Origin: Mesorhizobium sp.
GTDB lineage: Bacteria > Pseudomonadota > Alphaproteobacteria > Rhizobiales > Rhizobiaceae
Reading direction: 5' to 3'
DNA length: 57,080 nt
Assembly: GCF_017306585.1 (NCBI RefSeq)
Contig: NZ_JAFKIC010000124.1
Coordinates: forward strand, 1 to 57,080
Shown here: positions 7,996 to 18,102 of the stretch, one piece after another
How the letters are laid out: each line of letters begins with the position of its first letter
How positions within the stretch are numbered: the stretch's first letter is position 1
The notes under the pieces: model-generated
Seen by the model: the letters and a program-made list of their open reading frames with translations, nothing else
Databases searched by the model: none
Told to the model about the DNA's origin: nothing
Translations under genes and position numbers: made by a program

Positions 7996-9369
7996 ATGAC
8001 AGTTACCGTTCGTTTCGCCCCGTCGCCGACCGGCCGCATCCATATCGGCAATGCGCGTACCGCTCTGTTCAATTGGTTGTTCGCCCTGAACAACAAGGGC
8101 CGTTTCATCCAGCGCTTCGACGACACCGACGTCGCCCGCTCGAAGCAGGAGTTCGCCGACTCCATCCTCTACGACCTGCATTGGCTGGGGATTTTCCCCG
8201 ATGCCACGGAGTACCAGTCGCGGCGCTTCGAGATTTATGATGCGGCGGTTGAGCGGCTGAAGGCGGCGGGCGTTCTCTACGCCTGTTACGAAACGCCGGA
8301 GGAACTCGATCTCCGGCGCAAGGTGCGCCGCACGCGCGGGCTGCCGCCGGTCTATGGCCGCGAGGCGTTGACACTGACGCGGGAACAGATCGCCGAGTAC
8401 CAGTCCGATGGTCGGCGGCCGCACTGGCGATTCCTGCTGCCCAATTTCACCGGCGATCCGCAGCAGCCGGAGCGCACCGAGGTCCATTGGACCGATCTGG
8501 TGCGCGGCGAGGAAACGGTCGATCTTGCCTCGCTCTCCGACCCTGTCCTGGTGCGCGAGGACGGCACCTATCTCTACACGCTGCCCTCCGTGGTCGACGA
8601 CATCGAAATGGGCGTCTCCCATGTCATCCGGGGCGATGATCACGTCACCAACACCGGCGTGCAGATCGCCTTGTTCAAGGCGCTGGGCGTCGAGCCGCCT
8701 GTCTTTGGCCACCATAATCTCCTGACCACCGTCTCGGGCGAGGGGCTGTCCAAGCGCACCGGCGCGCTCTCCATCGAAAGCCTGCGCGAGGATGGCATCG
8801 AGCCGATGGCCGTTGCTTCGCTGGCCGTGCTGGTCGGAACTTCGGAGAACGTTGCCGCCGCGCACGATCTGACCGAACTCGCGGGTCATTTCGACCCGGC
8901 CGCCACTTCGAAATCATCGGCCAAGTTCGATCCGGACGAGTTGTTCGTGCTCAACCGTGCGCTATTGCACCACATGCCGTTCCACGAGGCACGCGACAGG
9001 CTGATGGTGCTCGGCATCTCGGGTGACCAGGCAGAGCCCTTCTGGCTCGCGGTGCGCGGCAATCTCGACAGGCTGGCCGATGCCGTCGGCTGGTGGCGCA
9101 TCCTGCGCGAAGGCCCGCAGGAGAGGTCGGAGTTTTCCGCCGATGATCGCGACTTTCTTCATCAGGCCTTCGATGTCCTGCCCGAAGAACCTTGGAACGG
9201 CACGGTCTGGAAAGACTGGACCGGCAAGATAAGGGAAGCGACCGGGCGCAAGGGCAAGGGCCTGTTCATGCCGCTGAGGCTTGCCCTTACTGGACTGTCT
9301 TCGGGGCCGGAGCTTGCAGATTTATTGCCGCTGATGGGTCGGGAAGGAACGTTGGCCCGACGACCCTGA
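7996..9369 (+). CDS. gltX: Glutamate-tRNA ligase (GluRS)
   Basis: Class I aminoacyl-tRNA synthetase that charges tRNA(Glu), or tRNA(Gln) as well in organisms using the GatCAB route. The 457-residue length is normal. The N-terminal catalytic domain begins '[19 protein letters not shown]', where HIGN occupies the HIGH position. The KMSKS-equivalent is 'GEGLSKRTG' near residue 250. The C-terminal helical anticodon-binding region ends in '[15 protein letters not shown]', typical of this family. Alphaproteobacteria often carry two GluRS paralogues, and the GLSKR variant fits the second type, from memory. The ATG at 7996 sits right before the first catalytic strand. Its last 83 bases overlap the 3' end of the convergent DUF2865 gene. 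Confidence 0.94.
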   Translation: MTVTVRFAPSPTGRIHIGNARTALFNWLFALNNKGRFIQRFDDTDVARSKQEFADSILYDLHWLGIFPDATEYQSRRFEIYDAAVERLKAAGVLYACYETPEELDLRRKVRRTRGLPPVYGREALTLTREQIAEYQSDGRRPHWRFLLPNFTGDPQQPERTEVHWTDLVRGEETVDLASLSDPVLVREDGTYLYTLPSVVDDIEMGVSHVIRGDDHVTNTGVQIALFKALGVEPPVFGHHNLLTTVSGEGLSKRTGALSIESLREDGIEPMAVASLAVLVGTSENVAAAHDLTELAGHFDPAATSKSSAKFDPDELFVLNRALLHHMPFHEARDRLMVLGISGDQAEPFWLAVRGNLDRLADAVGWWRILREGPQERSEFSADDRDFLHQAFDVLPEEPWNGTVWKDWTGKIREATGRKGKGLFMPLRLALTGLSSGPELADLLPLMGREGTLARRP

Positions 9370-10483
9370 CCTTGCGCTGTTCCGGCGGTATCGCCGAAAC
9401 AGGCGACGTCACCGGCTTGGCGGACAGACGCTTGATGGCCTCGCGGTCGAGCCCGCCTTCCATATTGGCCAGGGTCTCCGGGTCGGCGCCCGGATCCGGT
9501 TTCGAGGCCGGTACGGGGACAAACGGCGCCGCATCCGGTTGGGGCTGCGATTCCTGCGGGGTCGGCGAATTGCCGCCGATGATCTGGAAGTTCTGCGCGG
9601 CGTTGCAGCCGCATGCCGGCGGTCGCGGTATGTTGGACTGCTTGTAGAGATAGGCGGTCGGCAGTTCGCTGTAGGGTTTCCCGGTGACCGACGATGTCAT
9701 CGATGCCGAATCGTCGTCCATGCCGCGCGAATAGAAGACCTGCATCTCGGTGCCGGGGCAGCTCGATTCGCAGTTCTTCTGGTCGCGCTCGAAATCGCCG
9801 GCCGAGGCGGCATTCGACATCGGGAAGAAATAGCCGTCGCATGTGCGCACGCAGGTGGTGTGGAATTCGCCGCCGCTGTTCGGGAAATCGGGTTGGTTAA
9901 GCACCCGGCGGACATTGCGTTCCTCGCCGGGGTCATCAGGCTGATCCAGCGTGTCGGCCTGACGGCTGTCATTGCCGAAAAGCTGGTCGAACAGGTTCGC
10001 GTTGCCGTCGTCCCCACGGTCTGCTTCTTCCAACGGGGCACGGCGCTGGGGAGACGCGTCATCGCGGCAGCCATTGGCGTCGAGCGCGGCCAGGATGCGG
10101 CCACGGTCGCGGCGCGACCCGCCGCCACCGGCGAGCTGGGCGCGCTTGACCTGCAGACTGTCGAGATTGGCGTTCATGCGATCGATCGTGGCGTTGAGGC
10201 CGGCGCATTGATTGATGTTGCGGGAAAACAGCGAAAACCCGCAACCGGCGGCGTTCGCCTGGCTGCGGGCCTTGGATATCTGTTCGCGCTGCCGCTCGAT
10301 CGCGGAGTCGTACTTCCGGACCATTGCAGGACCGCCACCGCCGCCGCGCGAAGCAGAGGCGAGATCGGCCTCCAACTGGCGGCAAACGCGCGAGGCGGCT
10401 TGGGGCTCGGTGACGGTGGCGCCGGACAGCAGCAAGCCAAGCAGCATGGCGGCATGCCAATGCTTCCACCTTGCGCCTCTCAT
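9287..10483 (-). CDS. Secreted DUF2865 domain protein
   Basis: A 398-residue exported protein. The N-terminus '[21 protein letters not shown]' is a signal peptide. It is followed by a helical region ('[19 protein letters not shown]'), then a cysteine-rich part with '[17 protein letters not shown]' and '[18 protein letters not shown]', and a proline-rich C-terminus. The [11 protein letters not shown] core and the CPG motif are characteristic of DUF2865, known from rhizobial and related genomes. Function is unknown and the protein is presumably periplasmic or envelope-associated. The conserved cysteines could form disulfides. The gene converges on gltX and overlaps it by 83 bases. The overlap covers the variable tail after '[16 protein letters not shown]'. 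Confidence 0.8.
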   Translation of the reverse strand: MRGARWKHWHAAMLLGLLLSGATVTEPQAASRVCRQLEADLASASRGGGGGPAMVRKYDSAIERQREQISKARSQANAAGCGFSLFSRNINQCAGLNATIDRMNANLDSLQVKRAQLAGGGGSRRDRGRILAALDANGCRDDASPQRRAPLEEADRGDDGNANLFDQLFGNDSRQADTLDQPDDPGEERNVRRVLNQPDFPNSGGEFHTTCVRTCDGYFFPMSNAASAGDFERDQKNCESSCPGTEMQVFYSRGMDDDSASMTSSVTGKPYSELPTAYLYKQSNIPRPPACGCNAAQNFQIIGGNSPTPQESQPQPDAAPFVPVPASKPDPGADPETLANMEGGLDREAIKRLSAKPVTSPVSAIPPEQRKVRVVGPTFLPDPSAAINLQAPAPKTVQ

Positions 10484-10652
10484 CCGCCCAAACTCCGCCT
10501 GTTCGCCAGAAGGCTATCGTGCTTGCGGTTAATCATCTATTTCGGGTGCGGTCCAATGACTAGCCGAAGGCGGCGACCATCCGGTTCGCGCTCTCAACTC
10601 GCTGCCCGCTCAGCCGGCACCGAGGGGCAAGGCAGCCCGACTCGACCGGCCG

Positions 10653-11327
10653 TTAGAACTTGTAGTTCATACCGATCTTGACCGTGCTGAGCTTGTTGTC
10701 GAACTCGGTATTGCTGCCGCCGTAGTCGATGGTCTGGTCGCGCAGATCGACGTAAAGATATTCGACCTTAGCGGACCAGTGATCGGTGAATGCCTGTTCC
10801 AGCCCTGCGCCAAGAGTCCAGCCGGCCTTGGTGCTCTTCTCTGAAAAGCTGTTGAAGGGGCCGTCAAGATACCGGTTTTCGACGCTTCCGTAAGCCAGGC
10901 CGCCGGTCCCGTAGAGCAGGGTACTGTCGAACGCATAGCCCGCTCGGGCTCGAAGCGTTCCAAACCAGTCCACTTTGGTGTCGTAGAAATCGCCTCGGGG
11001 ATTGATCCCGCCCGACTGCCCCTTGATGTCGGAACCCGCGATATCAGCCTCGACACCGAGGACCACCGAATTGATCTGGTAGTTGTATCCGATCTGGACT
11101 CCGCCCAGAAAACCATCGATGTCGTAATCCTGGCTAGCATGAAACACAGGTGTGTTGGGCGAACTGAAAACCGCGTCGCTCTTCCCGAAAGCATAGCCGA
11201 TTTGCCCGCCGACATAGACACCTGACCAGTCGTGGACGGCCGCGGGCTCGGCGCTGATGGCATCGGCGGCGAGAGCTTGTCCGCCAATCAGCGACAGCAA
11301 TGCGGATGCAAGAAGCAGGCCCCTCAT
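10653..11327 (-). CDS. Outer-membrane beta-barrel protein, Omp25/31 porin type
   Basis: A 224-residue outer-membrane protein. It opens with the signal peptide 'MRGLLLASALLSLIGGQALA' followed by 'WSGVYVGGQIGYAFGKS', the typical first barrel strand of rhizobial/Brucella Omp25/Omp31 proteins. Alternating strands ('GVQIGYNYQINSVVLGVEAD', 'TLRARAGYAFDSTLLYGTGG', 'WSAKVEYLYVDLRD') continue to the terminal 'VKIGMNYKF', ending in Phe as expected for BAM-dependent insertion. An eight-stranded barrel is likely. It is probably a structural or minor porin. It is monocistronic, between DUF2865 and maeB on the same strand, with gaps of 169 and 185 bases. Confidence 0.88.
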   Translation of the reverse strand: MRGLLLASALLSLIGGQALAADAISAEPAAVHDWSGVYVGGQIGYAFGKSDAVFSSPNTPVFHASQDYDIDGFLGGVQIGYNYQINSVVLGVEADIAGSDIKGQSGGINPRGDFYDTKVDWFGTLRARAGYAFDSTLLYGTGGLAYGSVENRYLDGPFNSFSEKSTKAGWTLGAGLEQAFTDHWSAKVEYLYVDLRDQTIDYGGSNTEFDNKLSTVKIGMNYKF

Positions 11328-11512
11328 GACGTCCTCGCCGCCAAATCAGATGGTCGACTTTACCACCTCTGCTTTTCCTGTGAAATCCGCGTCCGGCCAG
11401 CCGCTGTTTTCCGCAATCGCAAGTTGCCGGTCCGCAACACCCGGTTTGGACCAGATGGCGTGCCACGGGGTGAGATCGTCCGGCCTGCCGAGCCGGACTT
11501 GCGGCGTCCGGT

Positions 11513-13837
11513 TCAGTCCAGATTGACGGTCGCCTGCGCCTTGTGGGCGGCCTCGACCACGGCAAGCGCGGTCATGTTGACGACACCGCGCGAGGTCACC
11601 GAAGGCGTCAATATATGCGCCGGCTTGTCAGTGCCGAGCAGGATCGGCCCGACATGCAGCGCATCCATCATCGCGCGCAGCGCCGTCAGCGTGATGTTGG
11701 CCGAATCGAGGTTCGGGAACACCAGCAGATTGGCCTCGCCCTTCAGGCGCGAATGCGGATAGACGCGCTGGCGCAGATGCTCCGACAGAGCGGTGTCGGC
11801 ATGCATCTCGCCATCGCATTGCAGTTCCGGCGCGATGCGGGCGAGGATCTGCGCCGCGTGCCGCATCTTCAGCGCGCTTGGCGAATCGCGTGAGCCGAAA
11901 TCGGAATGCGACAGCAGTGCGGCCTTCGGCTCGATGCCGAAGCGCTGGATTTCCTCCGCCGCCAGCACGGTCATCTCGGCGATTTCCTCGGCCGTCGGGT
12001 CGACCGAGACATGGGTGTCGGTGAGGAAGATGATGCCGCGCTGCGAGATCAGCATGGACAGCGTCGAGAGGTCATGGTCGCGGATGCCGGCGCGCGGCCC
12101 GATGATCAGCGTGACATTGCGCAAATGCCGCTCGAAGCGGCCTTCGAGGCCGCAGACCATGGCGTCGGCGTCACCGCGTTTGAGCGCGAGCGCCGCGATA
12201 ACCGTATTGTCGGTGCGCACCATCGTCCGCGCGGCCTCCGTCGTCACGCCGCGCCGGCCGGCGAGTTCGATCAGAAGATCGACATAGTGGCGGTAACGCG
12301 GATCGTCCTCGGGGTTGATCAGTCCGAAGTCGACGCCCGGCTTGATGCGCAGCCCGTAGCGCTTCAGCCTGACCTCGATGACATGCGGACGACCGATCAG
12401 GATCGGCTCGGCTATCCCTTCCTCGAGCACCACCTGGGCGGCGCGCAGCACGCGTTCGTCCTCGCCATCGGCGTAGATGACGCGCTTGGCGCTCGATGCC
12501 TTGGCCGACGAAAACACCGGCTTCATCACCAGGCCGGAGCGGAAGACGAAGCGGTTGAGCTTGTCGATATAGGCGGCGAAATCGGTGATCGGCCTTGTCG
12601 CCACGCCGGTGTCGCAGGCCGCCTTGGCGACGGCCGGCGCGATGCGCAGGATGAGGCGCGGATCGAAGGGCGAGGGGATCAGGAATTCAGGGCCGAAAAC
12701 CGGCGTCTCCCCCGAATAGGCGCGTGCGGCGACATCGGAAGGTTCTTCCCGGGCAAGCGCCGCGATCGCGCGCACCGCCGCCATCTTCATCTCCTCGTTG
12801 ATGGCGCTCGCGCCGCAGTCTAGCGCGCCACGGAAGATGTAGGGAAAACACAGGACGTTGTTGACCTGGTTCGGGAAATCCGAGCGGCCGGTGCAGATCA
12901 TGGCATCGGGGCGGGCCGCGCGCGCCACTTCAGGCATGATCTCCGGATTGGGATTGGCCAGAGCCAGAACCAATGGCTTCGGCGCCATGTGCTGGAGCAG
13001 CTCCGGCTTCAGCACGCCGGCGGCCGACAGGCCGAGGAAGACGTCGGCGCCGGGGATGACATCGGCCAGCGTGCGCGCTTCGGTGTCCTTCACATAAGGA
13101 TCCTTCCAGCGGTCCATCTCCTCGAGACGGCCCTTGTAGGCGACGCCGAAACGGTCGGTGACCCAGATGTTCTCGACGCGCGCGCCGAGTGAAACAAGCA
13201 GATTGAGGCATGCCAGCGCCGCCGCGCCAGCGCCCGATGTGACGATCTTGATGTCGGCTATGGTCTTGCCGGCGAATTCCAGCCCGTTGAGGACGGCGGC
13301 GGCGACGATGATGGCCGTGCCGTGCTGGTCGTCATGGAACACCGGTATGCCCATGCGGGCCTTGAGCCGTTCCTCGACCTCGAAGCACTCCGGAGCCTTG
13401 ATGTCCTCCAGATTGATGCCGCCGAAGGTCGGCTCCAGCGCCGCAACGGTCTCCACCATCCGCTCGATCTCGGGCGCGTCGATCTCGATATCGAAGACGT
13501 CGATGCCGGCGAATTTCTTGAACAGGACGGCCTTGCCTTCCATGACCGGCTTGGAGGCCAGCGGTCCGATATTGCCAAGGCCCAGCACCGCCGAGCCGTT
13601 GGAGACGACACCGACCAGATTGGCGCGCGCCGTGTAGTCGGCGGCGGTCGCCGGATCGTCGCGGATTTCGAGGCATGGGGCGGCAACACCCGGCGAATAT
13701 GCCAGCGCCAGGTCGCGCTGGTTGCCGAGGGGCTTGGTCGCCTGGATCTCGAGCTTCCCCGGGGTCGGATGCTTGTGGAAGAAGAGGGCGGCCTCATCGA
13801 GGTCCGAACGGGCCGTTTTCTTGTTCTCGCCTTCCAT
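11513..13837 (-). CDS. maeB: NADP-dependent malic enzyme with phosphotransacetylase-like domain
   Basis: Converts malate to pyruvate and CO2 with reduction of NADP, linking the TCA cycle to gluconeogenesis and NADPH supply. The 774-residue length is that of the large two-part malic enzymes. The malic domain shows '[14 protein letters not shown]', '[18 protein letters not shown]' and the metal/substrate region '[12 protein letters not shown]'. A Rossmann NAD(P) domain follows with '[19 protein letters not shown]'. The C-terminal ~330 residues ('[19 protein letters not shown]' onward) are phosphate acetyl/butyryltransferase-like and in this family are considered regulatory or oligomerising rather than catalytic. 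TME versus DME type cannot be proven from sequence alone here, so the NADP preference is an inference. Confidence 0.92.
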   Translation of the reverse strand: MEGENKKTARSDLDEAALFFHKHPTPGKLEIQATKPLGNQRDLALAYSPGVAAPCLEIRDDPATAADYTARANLVGVVSNGSAVLGLGNIGPLASKPVMEGKAVLFKKFAGIDVFDIEIDAPEIERMVETVAALEPTFGGINLEDIKAPECFEVEERLKARMGIPVFHDDQHGTAIIVAAAVLNGLEFAGKTIADIKIVTSGAGAAALACLNLLVSLGARVENIWVTDRFGVAYKGRLEEMDRWKDPYVKDTEARTLADVIPGADVFLGLSAAGVLKPELLQHMAPKPLVLALANPNPEIMPEVARAARPDAMICTGRSDFPNQVNNVLCFPYIFRGALDCGASAINEEMKMAAVRAIAALAREEPSDVAARAYSGETPVFGPEFLIPSPFDPRLILRIAPAVAKAACDTGVATRPITDFAAYIDKLNRFVFRSGLVMKPVFSSAKASSAKRVIYADGEDERVLRAAQVVLEEGIAEPILIGRPHVIEVRLKRYGLRIKPGVDFGLINPEDDPRYRHYVDLLIELAGRRGVTTEAARTMVRTDNTVIAALALKRGDADAMVCGLEGRFERHLRNVTLIIGPRAGIRDHDLSTLSMLISQRGIIFLTDTHVSVDPTAEEIAEMTVLAAEEIQRFGIEPKAALLSHSDFGSRDSPSALKMRHAAQILARIAPELQCDGEMHADTALSEHLRQRVYPHSRLKGEANLLVFPNLDSANITLTALRAMMDALHVGPILLGTDKPAHILTPSVTSRGVVNMTALAVVEAAHKAQATVNLD

Positions 13838-14012
13838 GCGGCCGCTCCTTCGAAACTTGCTTGGAGGGACCTTTTAGCATGGGGTCAGGCTTTTTCGCGA
13901 CGCTAAATGACGCGCCGGCAGCTTTCGCGGCCGGAACGCCGAAAGACATTACATGTCAGGTGGTTACGGACGTTTCATGCCGAGGCGCTCGATTGTTCCG
14001 TCCGCGACCGGA

Positions 14013-14792
14013 TCAGAACGCACTGACATAGAGCCCGCCGTCCACCGGTATGTTCTGGCCGGTGAGATAGCCGGCATGGACCGAGCACAGGAAGGCGCAG
14101 ATCTGGCCGAATTCCTCAGGCGTGCCCAGCCGCTTGGCTGGCACGTCGGCGCTGATGCGGGTCTTGCGCTCGGCTGCGGCGGCAGGGTCCTCGACCGTGC
14201 CGGCCTCGTGCGGACCGCGCAGCCGGTCGGTGTCGAGCTTGCCCGGCAGAAGGCTGTTGATGGTGACGTTACGGTCGATCACCGTTCGCGCCACGCCGGC
14301 GAGGAACGAAGTCAGGCCGGCACGCGCCCCCGACGACAGATCGAGGCCGGGAATGGGAACATAGACCGACAGCGAGGTGATGTTGACGATGCGGCCGAAG
14401 CCGCGCTTTGCCATGCCGTCGAGAACCGCCTGCACCAGTTCGATCGGCGTCACCATGTTCTGGGTGACGCCTTCGAGGATCTTGGCGCGATCAAGCTCGC
14501 GGAAATCGCGCAAGGGCGGACCGCCATTGTTGTTGACCAGGATGTCGGGTTCCGGACAGGCGGAGAGCAAGGCCTTCTGCACCTCGGGTTTCGAGACGTC
14601 GCCGACCACTTCCGTCACCGTCACGCCATAACGCTGGCGCAGTTCCGCGGCGGTCTTGGCGACCAGCTCGGCATTGCGCCCATTGACGACGATGTCGCAG
14701 CCGGCTTCGGCAAGCGCCATGGCGCAGCCTTTCCCCAGTCCCTTGCTCGACGCGCAGACGATGGCTTTCTTCCCGCGGATACCGAGATCCAT
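14013..14792 (-). CDS. SDR-family oxidoreductase-like protein lacking the YxxxK catalytic pair
   Basis: A 259-residue Rossmann-fold protein of the short-chain dehydrogenase/reductase superfamily, similar to 3-oxoacyl-ACP reductases. The cofactor loop 'ASSKGLGKG' (residues 14-22) replaces TGxxxGIG, and 'ILVNNNGGPP' (84-93) replaces NNAG. The region that normally holds Tyr-x-x-x-Lys reads 'DLSSGARAGL' (151-160), so Tyr becomes Ser153 and Lys becomes Arg157. The C-terminus 'YLTGQNIPVDGGLYVSAF' is canonical. A recognised BKR-like subgroup of SDRs shows this loss of catalytic residues. It is transcribed divergently from the LpxH-like gene with a 119-base gap. Either the chemistry differs or the protein is a binding or regulatory relative. 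Confidence 0.82.
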   Translation of the reverse strand: MDLGIRGKKAIVCASSKGLGKGCAMALAEAGCDIVVNGRNAELVAKTAAELRQRYGVTVTEVVGDVSKPEVQKALLSACPEPDILVNNNGGPPLRDFRELDRAKILEGVTQNMVTPIELVQAVLDGMAKRGFGRIVNITSLSVYVPIPGLDLSSGARAGLTSFLAGVARTVIDRNVTINSLLPGKLDTDRLRGPHEAGTVEDPAAAAERKTRISADVPAKRLGTPEEFGQICAFLCSVHAGYLTGQNIPVDGGLYVSAF

Positions 14793-14911
14793 AACGATTT
14801 CTCCTGTGATTTGCCCGGCAGGCTAGCGCCAGCGCTGGACCAATCGCAACCGTCATACGGTTGTTGCATGAATCGGGGCATAGGCTGCTCGAAAGCAAGG
14901 GTGAAAACGCG

Positions 14912-15727
14912 ATGTCAGGCCAAGAGCCCCGCACTTTCCGCAGCATGTTCATTTCCGACGTTCATCTCGGCTCGAAGGCGGCTAAGGCCGATTTCCTGAT
15001 CGATTTCCTGCGCTATCATGACGCCGATATCATCTATCTGGTCGGCGATATCGTCGACGGCTGGCGGCTGCGGCGCAGCTGGCACTGGCCGCAAAGCCAC
15101 AATGACGTCGTGCAGAAACTGCTGCGCAAGGCGCGCAAGGGTGCCAGCATCACCTATATCGCCGGCAATCACGATGAATTCGCCCGCCAGTTCCAGGGCG
15201 TGCATTTCGGCGGTATCGTCGTCGCCGACCGGGCCATCCATGAAACGGCCGATGGCAAGCGCATGCTCGTTATCCATGGCGACCAGTTCGACACCGTCGT
15301 GCACAATCAGCGCTGGCTCGCCTATCTCGGCGACCACGCCTACGACGCGGCCATGATCGTCAACCGCGTGGTGACGCGGTTGCGCCAATGGCTTGGCCTG
15401 CCTTACTGGTCGTTCTCGTCCTGGGCCAAGGTCAAGGTCAAGAAGGCCGTCAACTTCATCGGCTCGTTCCAGACCGTGCTGACCGAAGAAGCCCGCCGCT
15501 CGCATGTCGACGGCGTCATCTGCGGCCATATCCACCATGCCGCGATCGAGAATTTCGAGGATGTGCGCTACATCAACACCGGCGACTGGGTGGAAAGCTG
15601 CACGGCGGTGGTCGAACATTTCGACGGCCGGATGGAAATCCTGACCTGGGCGCATGTATTGCCCGAGTCCCTGGATGAGCCATTCATCCCCATGCTGATC
15701 GAAGATCGGGTGGGGCAGGCGGCCTGA
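14912..15727 (+). CDS. UDP-2,3-diacylglucosamine diphosphatase-like metallophosphoesterase
   Basis: A 271-residue calcineurin-like phosphoesterase of the LpxH/COG2908 type, which hydrolyses UDP-2,3-diacylglucosamine to lipid X in lipid A synthesis. All metal-ligand motifs are visible: 'FISDVHLGSKAAK', 'LVGDIVDGW', 'YIAGNHDEFA', 'VIHGDQFDTV' and 'ICGHIHHAA'. The ATG at 14912 is preferred over an upstream in-frame start at 14861 because AAGGG lies 10 bases upstream and the conserved domain follows closely ('SMFISDVHLG'). Many alphaproteobacteria use the unrelated LpxI for lipid A, so this enzyme may act on another substrate or be a paralogue. The assignment to lipid A is therefore tentative. 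Confidence 0.8.
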   Translation: MSGQEPRTFRSMFISDVHLGSKAAKADFLIDFLRYHDADIIYLVGDIVDGWRLRRSWHWPQSHNDVVQKLLRKARKGASITYIAGNHDEFARQFQGVHFGGIVVADRAIHETADGKRMLVIHGDQFDTVVHNQRWLAYLGDHAYDAAMIVNRVVTRLRQWLGLPYWSFSSWAKVKVKKAVNFIGSFQTVLTEEARRSHVDGVICGHIHHAAIENFEDVRYINTGDWVESCTAVVEHFDGRMEILTWAHVLPESLDEPFIPMLIEDRVGQAA

Positions 15728-15855
15728 CCCGAACATCGCCGCGTTTTTTAGCGTTAATCGATTAGTCCAGCCGGTTTCGTCCGGTTTTCCGCCATGTTAA
15801 GGATCGATCCACGTTGCTCGCCTGCCGGTCGAATGCGGCGTAATTGGATCGATTC

Positions 15856-17070
15856 ATGTCCCTGCCGCCGCTTTCGCCCGAACAACTCGTCAAGCCACGC
15901 CATTTCGAACTGCGCATGAGCCTGATCTTCGGCACCTTGTTCATTTCGCTCGGCACGCATCTTCCCTATTTCCCGCTTTGGCTGCAGGCCAAGGGCTTTC
16001 ACGCCGAACAGATCGCCGTCATCCTGGCCGCCCCCATGTTCCTGCGCGTGGTAACGACGCCGCTTCTGACGACGCTTGCCGATCGGGCAAGGGACCGCGC
16101 CGACGTCTATGTGGCGCTGGTGGCGGCTTCGCTGCTTTTGTCGACGGGTTATTTTCTCACGCCGACCTATGCCATGGTGCTGGCGGTGTCGCTGGTGCTG
16201 ACAATCGTCTGGACGCCGCATTCGCCGATCGCCGATTCGCTGGCGCTTTCGGGCGTGCGCCGGTTCGGCTCCAACTATGCAAGCATGCGCAAATGGGGCT
16301 CGATCTGCTATCTCTGCGCCAATGTCGCGGGCGGCTTCATCCTCGCGGCGACAGGTCCCCAAGCGGTGCCGGTGATCATATTCCTTGCCCTTGGCGCGGC
16401 GCTGGTCGCGGGTCTGCTGGCACCACGCATGGGGCGTCCGCGCAAGGCTTCGCCGCTGTCCGCGACGGAAATCCAGCACGCGGCGCCGCGCCTCTTCAAT
16501 GCGTATTTCCTCTACTTCACCCTCGGCGTCGGCATCATCACCGCGAGCCACGCTTTCCTGTATGGTTTCGTGTCGATCTACTGGAAGTCGATCGGCATAA
16601 GCGATTCCGTGGTTGGCCTGCTTTGGGCTTGGGGCGTGGTGTCCGAAGTCTGCATGTTCTTGTTTTTCAACCGCATCTTTGCATCCGTTTCGGTGGTGCG
16701 GGTGATGGTCATAGCCGGCATCGGCGCTGTCATACGCTGGATCGTCTTTCCGCTGGTGTGGCCGCTGGGCCTTGGCACCGCGGGCTTCTTTGCCGTCCAG
16801 TCGCTGCACTCCGTGTCCACCGCAATGGTGCTGATCGGCCTGCAGAAGATGATCGGTGAAACCGTTCCGGAAGAACGTATCGGCGCGGCGCAGGGCATCG
16901 CCTATTTCTTCAACGGCTTCTTCATGGCCGCGGTTACACTGGCTTCCGGTCCGCTCTATGACCGCCTTGGGGTCGACGGTTTCCTGGCGATGATTCCGAT
17001 CGCGATCGTCGGCCTCGTGCTGATCGGGCTTGCCGCGCGCTCAGCCCCACAGCACCCGGTCCGGGGGTGA
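15856..17070 (+). CDS. MFS transporter (MFS_1-like / HcaT-type)
   Basis: A 404-residue, 12-helix major facilitator protein of the inner membrane. The early segments 'MSLIFGTLFISLGTHLPYFP' and 'WLQAKGFHAEQIAVILAAP' resemble the 3-phenylpropionate/PTR-like MFS_1 branch. Further helices such as 'VYVALVAASLLLSTGYFLT' and 'FFNGFFMAAVTLASGPLYD' run to the C-terminus. The substrate is unknown. The ATG at 15856 is preferred over the in-frame TTG at 15844. The last 30 bases overlap the convergent epimerase gene, so both genes share their 3' ends. Confidence 0.82.
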   Translation: MSLPPLSPEQLVKPRHFELRMSLIFGTLFISLGTHLPYFPLWLQAKGFHAEQIAVILAAPMFLRVVTTPLLTTLADRARDRADVYVALVAASLLLSTGYFLTPTYAMVLAVSLVLTIVWTPHSPIADSLALSGVRRFGSNYASMRKWGSICYLCANVAGGFILAATGPQAVPVIIFLALGAALVAGLLAPRMGRPRKASPLSATEIQHAAPRLFNAYFLYFTLGVGIITASHAFLYGFVSIYWKSIGISDSVVGLLWAWGVVSEVCMFLFFNRIFASVSVVRVMVIAGIGAVIRWIVFPLVWPLGLGTAGFFAVQSLHSVSTAMVLIGLQKMIGETVPEERIGAAQGIAYFFNGFFMAAVTLASGPLYDRLGVDGFLAMIPIAIVGLVLIGLAARSAPQHPVRG

Positions 17071-18024
17071 GACGAGCGAACCCTGGTAGACCAGACCCGG
17101 TTCGCGGTCGCGTGCAAGCAGCAGCGGGCCGTCGAGGTCGACGAAATCGGCTCCTTGCGCAAGCAGCACCGCCGGCGCCATCGCCAGCGATGTGCCGACC
17201 ATGCAACCCACCATTATGTCGAACCCCAGATCCCGAGCCCGATCGCGAAGCACAAGCGCCTCGGTCAGACCGCCCGTCTTGTCGAGCTTGATGTTGACCG
17301 CGTCATAGAGGCCGACCAGCGAATCGAGGTCCTTCGCCTCGTGCACGCTTTCATCGGCACAGATCGGCACGGGGTGCGCAATCCGGCGCAGTATTTCGTC
17401 GTGGCCGGCGGGCAGGGGCTGCTCGACCAGCGCAATGCCGCGCTCGGCGGCAAAAGCCAGATTGGCCTCGATGTTCTCGTCGGTCCATCCCTCGTTGGCA
17501 TCAAGGATGATGCGGCTTTGCGGCGCGGCTTCAGTCACGGCGCGTATCCTGGCCATGTCGTTGTCGCCACCGATCTTGACCTTCAGCAACGGCCGGCTGG
17601 CGTTGGCGCGGGCCTGTGCCGCCATCGCCTCCGGTTCGGCGAGCGACAGGGTATAAGCTGTTTCGAGCCCCCTAAGCGGCACGGCCAGGATGGCGTCGGC
17701 CACCGGTATTCCACTAAGCTTTGCCTCGAGGTCCCAAAGTGCGCAGTCCACCGCGTTGCGCGCCGCGCCGGCCGGCATGACGGTAAGCAGGGCGGCCCGG
17801 TCAATGCCGCCGGCGATCCGTTCGCGCATCGCCTCTATGGCCTCGCGCACGCCGTCCATTGTCTCGCCATAGCGTTTGTAGGGAACGCATTCGCCGCGAC
17901 CGATATGCCCGTTTTCACGGATCGTGCAGGTGATGACCTCGGCCTCGGTCTTGGAGCCGCGCGAGATGGTGAAGGTGCCGGCGATGGGAAAGCGCTCCGC
18001 CTCGACCGAAATGACACGCGCCAT
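17041..18024 (-). CDS. dgcA: Enolase-superfamily dipeptide epimerase / N-acyl-Glu racemase
   Basis: A 327-residue member of the muconate-cycloisomerase branch related to L-Ala-D/L-Glu epimerases, which act in murein peptide recycling or D-glutamate catabolism. The catalytic layout is intact: K148-x-K150 in 'LLKVKIGG', metal ligands D175 ('ILDANEGW'), E201 ('VEQPLP') and D224 ('CADESVHEA'), and K246/K249 in 'NIKLDKTGG'. Length is normal. The choice between L-Ala-D/L-Glu epimerase and the N-acetyl-D-Glu racemase DgcA needs substrate tests. No DgcN-like partner is visible next to it, so the symbol is provisional. It converges on the MFS gene, and its 5' end faces the mla operon 78 bases away. 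Confidence 0.78.
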   Translation of the reverse strand: MARVISVEAERFPIAGTFTISRGSKTEAEVITCTIRENGHIGRGECVPYKRYGETMDGVREAIEAMRERIAGGIDRAALLTVMPAGAARNAVDCALWDLEAKLSGIPVADAILAVPLRGLETAYTLSLAEPEAMAAQARANASRPLLKVKIGGDNDMARIRAVTEAAPQSRIILDANEGWTDENIEANLAFAAERGIALVEQPLPAGHDEILRRIAHPVPICADESVHEAKDLDSLVGLYDAVNIKLDKTGGLTEALVLRDRARDLGFDIMVGCMVGTSLAMAPAVLLAQGADFVDLDGPLLLARDREPGLVYQGSLVSPPDRVLWG

Positions 18025-18102
18025 ATTTTTCTGCTCCGGCTATGCGATGAAGGGTTGTCGGCAAATCGACAAGGTCGGACCCATCGGGCTAAACAGGACG
18101 CC

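Noticed and set aside
9539-10681. 380-codon plus-strand frame opposite the DUF2865 gene
   Set aside because: Shadow frame. The minus strand has a signal peptide and the family's cysteine motifs.
17155-18102. Upstream extension of the mlaE frame by 316 codons
   Set aside because: It runs entirely antisense to the epimerase gene. The STAS domain begins only after 18103.
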